From DALYLB01 sp046154695 (GTDB taxonomy: Bacteria; Acidobacteriota; Blastocatellia; RBC074), in contig JBJXFI010000076.1 in assembly GCA_046154695.1 (NCBI GenBank), positions 1 to 36,233 of the forward strand: a stretch of 36,233 nucleotides of DNA. The letters run 5' to 3'. The first letter of the stretch is position 1. Each line of letters opens with the position of its first letter. The position numbers and the translations under genes are program-made. This document shows, in pieces, positions 33,920 through 36,233 of the stretch. Below the pieces are notes generated by a model, which ran no database searches, was not told the DNA's origin, and was given only the letters and a program-made list of their open reading frames with translations.

Positions 33920-35623
33920 TTACCGGGGAAATCGGGGGCTGGCCACGAATGAACACGAATCTTCACAAATTGCTGATGCTAACGGATTTTGTGGTTGTAC
34001 GGAGATTTTGCAATATTCCCGGAGCGTTTGGAGTGCTGCGGCTCGATGATGCCGTTGCAATCCAACAGTTGACATCGGAACCAAGTGCCTGATGATCACT
34101 TGGTCATTTTTGAATTCAATTCTGTCCACCACCAGGCGCAGAATTTTCTGTTTGGTTTCAAGATCTGGGTTGCTCAAGGCCCCACTGATCTGGCGGCAGA
34201 ATTCTTCCAATGTGGCCTTCATCGTCGCCTGCTGCTGCTGCTCGTTTTGCTGCTGTTTGAGCAGGAGCAGACGCGATTCCAGGCGCTGTCGCTCTTGAGC
34301 GATTTGTTCGCGTCTCTGCTTCAGGTCGGGCAGTTCGATCGCGCCGGCCTGAAAAGCGTCCAGGAGGCGCTGATCTTCGCGCCCGAGCACGGTCAATCTC
34401 CGGTCAAGCCGCAGCTGCTCTTGTTGTTCGGGTGTACCGTACCCCGGGGCTTGCCGCAACTGATATTGCTCGCACAGCAAGGACGGATCGCTCAACAACT
34501 GACTGACGCTCCGCCATACCAGGTCCTCGATCGTTTCGGCGATGACCGTGCGATTCGGGCACCGTTCTGGATGAGCGTGTTGCGCCTGTTTTCGAGCGCA
34601 GACATAACGGCGACGGCGGCCTTGATCTCCCGCGCTTTGTCCGTGCATTCGGACTTGGCAGCATCCACAAACGAGCAGCCCGGAGAGCAGGTACTGATGC
34701 TTGTGAGTGTTGCGTGTCGCTCGCTCCTTATTCATTCGCAAATGCTCCTGGGCCAGTTCCCACGTCTGCGGCTCGATGATGACTGGCGCGGGAATGGCGA
34801 TCCATTCCTCGCGATCGCGCCAGACTTGGGATGTGACCGGTCGAGAACGCGCTTGCTCTTTCGGCATGTTCCTACGCGAGGCCGGCCGGCGCTGGCGGCG
34901 GTTGTAGTACCAGGTTCCCGCGTAGATCGGGTGGCGCATCAACTGACTGACATAACTTGCCGACCAATGATCGAGACCGCGTCGAGTCCGAATTCCCGCT
35001 TCGTTCAGCCGTTTTGTAATCTGGTAGGTCGAGAGTTGATCGTTGAGCAACCAACCGTAGATCATCCGTACGACTTCGGCCTCGGTTTCATTGATCGTCA
35101 GGCGCGCGGAAGCTTGTCCATTGCGGGGCAGGACCTGATAGCCGTAGGGAGCTTCTTTGATCCAGATTTCGCCCTCGCGCGCGCGGAATAATTTCCCGCG
35201 CCGGCAGCGTTCCGCGATTTGGGCGCGTTCATACTCGGCAAATACGCCCGTCATTTCGATCAGCATTCGCTCGGCGGGCGTTGCGCCCAACCCTTGATGA
35301 GAGACGAATTCGACCGCGCATCCCGCGCGTTCGAAATCCTCGATGACGACATATTGATAAGCGAATTGACGGGCCAGCCGGTCTGGGGAGAGCACGAGGA
35401 CCGCTTCCACTTCGCCCCTTGCAACCGAATCTCGCAGGTGATCGAGGGCCGGGCGATCCAGGCGGGCGCCGCTGTAACCGTCATCCTGAAATTGATGTTG
35501 TGGCGCAATCTGGTAATCGTGCGCCTTGGCATACTCGAGCAGCGACGCGACCTGCGACGCAATGGTTTCATTCTGTTGTTGACGTGCGCTCGAGACGCGC
35601 GCATAAATGGCGGCGATCTTCAT
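33920..35623 (-). CDS. Large serine recombinase (resolvase/integrase family)
   Basis: A 567-residue protein; GGAGGTCAACA precedes ATG 35623. Residues 1-150 are the resolvase catalytic domain: IYARVSSARQ with nucleophile Ser11, then DDGYSGARLDRPALDHL, VLSPDRLAR and the E-helix ERMLIEMTGVFAEYERAQIAER. Residues about 155-300 are the Recombinase domain (APYGYQVL, RHPIYAGTWYYNRR), about 315-380 a zinc ribbon (LLVCGCCQVRMHG ... YVCARKQ ... ERCPNR), and about 400-480 a Q-rich coiled coil. Such enzymes integrate or excise elements by double-strand cleavage through a Ser-DNA link. The C-terminal 25 residues (after LREYCKI) read into repeat-like DNA (CCACGAATGAACACGAAT) and may be a replaced tail. The catalytic residues appear intact. 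Confidence 0.95.
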   Translation of the reverse strand: MKIAAIYARVSSARQQQNETIASQVASLLEYAKAHDYQIAPQHQFQDDGYSGARLDRPALDHLRDSVARGEVEAVLVLSPDRLARQFAYQYVVIEDFERAGCAVEFVSHQGLGATPAERMLIEMTGVFAEYERAQIAERCRRGKLFRAREGEIWIKEAPYGYQVLPRNGQASARLTINETEAEVVRMIYGWLLNDQLSTYQITKRLNEAGIRTRRGLDHWSASYVSQLMRHPIYAGTWYYNRRQRRPASRRNMPKEQARSRPVTSQVWRDREEWIAIPAPVIIEPQTWELAQEHLRMNKERATRNTHKHQYLLSGLLVCGCCQVRMHGQSAGDQGRRRRYVCARKQAQHAHPERCPNRTVIAETIEDLVWRSVSQLLSDPSLLCEQYQLRQAPGYGTPEQQEQLRLDRRLTVLGREDQRLLDAFQAGAIELPDLKQRREQIAQERQRLESRLLLLKQQQNEQQQQATMKATLEEFCRQISGALSNPDLETKQKILRLVVDRIEFKNDQVIIRHLVPMSTVGLQRHHRAAALQTLREYCKISVQPQNPLASAICEDSCSFVASPRFPR

Positions 35624-35837
35624 TGTTGACCTCCGGGGCGGCCCCAGTAGGGGCGACTGATATAACCGACTCGCACTCTGTTGGCGATTGAGTGCAAGTC
35701 GAGGTAGGAGCCAAATTCCTGTGCTGACTACGCCATTGTTCTTGCAAAAGCGTCATCACCAGCTGCATTCGCCGCTGATAATCACGCGATGGCACTGCTT
35801 CAAGGCACGCTGTCAGAAGGGGCGGTTTGTGGGGCAT
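35568..35837 (-). CDS. Small protein encoded upstream of and overlapping the recombinase gene
   Basis: An 89-residue frame with GGAGG 6-10 bases before ATG 35837, a stronger start signal than most in this window. Its last 56 bases overlap the recombinase start in another frame. The first half (LEAVPSRDYQRRMQLVMTLLQEQW) is probably helical; the second half is polar and low in complexity. I recognise no family. Position suggests an element-borne accessory protein, perhaps a directionality factor, or a leader frame that couples translation of the recombinase. Confidence 0.55.
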   Translation of the reverse strand: MPHKPPLLTACLEAVPSRDYQRRMQLVMTLLQEQWRSQHRNLAPTSTCTQSPTECESVISVAPTGAAPEVNNEDRRHLCARLERTSTTE

Positions 35838-35860
35838 CAAATCCTCCTTGGGGGACGAGA

Positions 35861-35893
35861 CCGGATTTCAGAGCTTGGCGCTCTGAAATCCGG
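35861..35893. promoter_or_regulatory. Perfect 14-bp inverted repeat upstream of the recombinase operon
   Basis: CCGGATTTCAGAGC (35861-35874) and GCTCTGAAATCCGG (35880-35893) flank 5 bases (TTGGC). It lies 24 bases upstream of the small gene's start (minus strand), just before its ribosome site, so it would form in the 5' leader or act as an operator. No T-run follows on the minus strand. Confidence 0.6.
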
Positions 35894-35940
35894 CGCCGAC
35901 CCAAGAGAGTAGCTGCCTCAATTTCTCCTCGCCCGGAGGT

Positions 35941-35956
35941 GTACAATTGGTTGTAC
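35941..35956. promoter_or_regulatory. Small perfect palindrome GTACAA-N4-TTGTAC near the element border
   Basis: GTACAA (35941-35946), spacer TTGG, TTGTAC (35951-35956). It lies about 40 bases inside the point where the VWA gene is cut. It could be an operator for the element's promoter or part of an att site. It is short enough to be chance. Confidence 0.3.
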
Positions 35957-36233
35957 TATGTCGAATTCAAAGAACTGTTGGATTGTGAATTTATCACTTC
36001 CGCGGCGCTCTCGGTGAAGAAGCTCCGGCCGTTGCCGCGTTTGGCGATATCCCGCAGAAGTTCGGCATCGACGTCGGCGGGCGTGCCGAGGCCGATGACG
36101 CTGACCGTGATGCCCGCCTGTTCGCATTGCCGCAGCAGGTCCTGATACTGGCCAGGCTCTTCGGCATCGGCTGCGTCGGCGAAGAGGATGATATGGCGCG
36201 TGCCCGCCTTGGCCGGGAGCAGCATTTCGGCCG
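35956..36233 (-). pseudogene. VWA-domain protein, partial and truncated at its 3' end
   Basis: Reading leftward from the window edge, the frame is open beyond 36233, so its start is outside the window. It encodes AKAGTRHIILFADAADAEEP, QAGITVSVIGLGTPADVDAE and LLRDIAKRGNGRSFF, the last strands and helices of a von Willebrand A domain as found in membrane-anchored VWA/glutamine-amidotransferase-like proteins. In that family the next residues are usually E-L-P-x-x-F and a long continuation. Here similarity ends at SAAE (about 35997) and 13 unrelated residues follow to a stop. The break coincides with the recombinase element. The rest of the gene is not found on the other side of the element. Confidence 0.75.

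Larger units (their letters stand above)
33894..35995. mobile_element. Putative serine-recombinase element (borders approximate)
   Basis: This stretch holds only a large serine recombinase gene, a small gene overlapping its start, and two palindromes near its right edge. On the right, the VWA gene loses family similarity at about 35997. On the left, the DHDPS gene ends normally at 33893. I find no clear direct repeat at the borders, so the exact ends and the att core remain undefined. Confidence 0.4.

Noticed and set aside
33988..35956. Shared GGTTGTAC at about 33992 and 35949 as a possible att direct repeat
   Set aside because: Only 8 bases, and the left copy lies inside the recombinase coding region rather than at the element border.
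1..36233. CRISPR arrays, tRNA, rRNA or riboswitches
   Set aside because: I read both strands for spaced direct repeats, cloverleaf-type sequences and common riboswitch cores and found none that hold up.

Overview
The window is GC-rich (around 60% by eye), densely coded bacterial DNA. Tat-exported Gfo/Idh/MocA-type proteins, FG-GAP/UnbV (CRTAC1-like) proteins, several secreted sulfatases and esterases, SD motifs of the GGAGG type and many intergenic inverted repeats together resemble Acidobacteriota (Blastocatellia/Solibacter-like soil bacteria). That assignment is inference; no rRNA or tRNA gene is present to fix it.

Layout. 1-140 is a nested inverted repeat. 275-7426 is a co-oriented set of secreted catabolic proteins: a toroid-type carbohydrate-active-like protein, an amidohydrolase, a Tat-exported sugar-type oxidoreductase, a two-domain esterase whose second domain has lost its nucleophile, and a Tat-exported glyoxalase-like protein. 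On the minus strand follow a membrane M50 protease with CBS domains (7514-8644) and a tiny zinc-ribbon protein (8971-9129), separated by a MITE-like element. After a secreted BNR/sialidase-like protein come hypC-hypD-hypE, which make the Fe(CN)2CO ligands of [NiFe]-hydrogenase; no hydrogenase or hypABF is in view. Convergent to them is a minus-strand pair: an outer-membrane barrel-like protein translationally coupled (TGATG) to a large FG-GAP/UnbV/TlpA protein interrupted by one in-frame TGA. The TGA is followed at the right distance by a hairpin with a GGUC loop like the E. coli fdhF SECIS. Hence the protein is best read as a candidate selenoprotein.

17622-17809 holds the second copy of the MITE-like element. 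Then come a secreted esterase, a RIC-type di-iron Fe-S repair protein divergent from a Crp/Fnr regulator with an FNR/DNR-like TGAC-N4-GTCA site between them, a PLP decarboxylase overlapping the regulator gene, and a methyltransferase. 23364-30837 carries two sulfatases, an M1 aminopeptidase that appears to start at CTG, and a SulP anion transporter; sulfatase plus SulP fits sulfate release and uptake.

30838-36233 looks like a rearrangement zone: a chimera of an AcvB/VirJ-type hydrolase and the C-terminal half of an LPG-synthase membrane domain, an RND-pump fragment, a GMC-oxidoreductase N-terminal fragment butted onto an intact DHDPS/NAL-family gene, a large serine recombinase with a small upstream gene, and a VWA-domain gene whose coding sequence loses family similarity at about 35997, just where the recombinase element begins.
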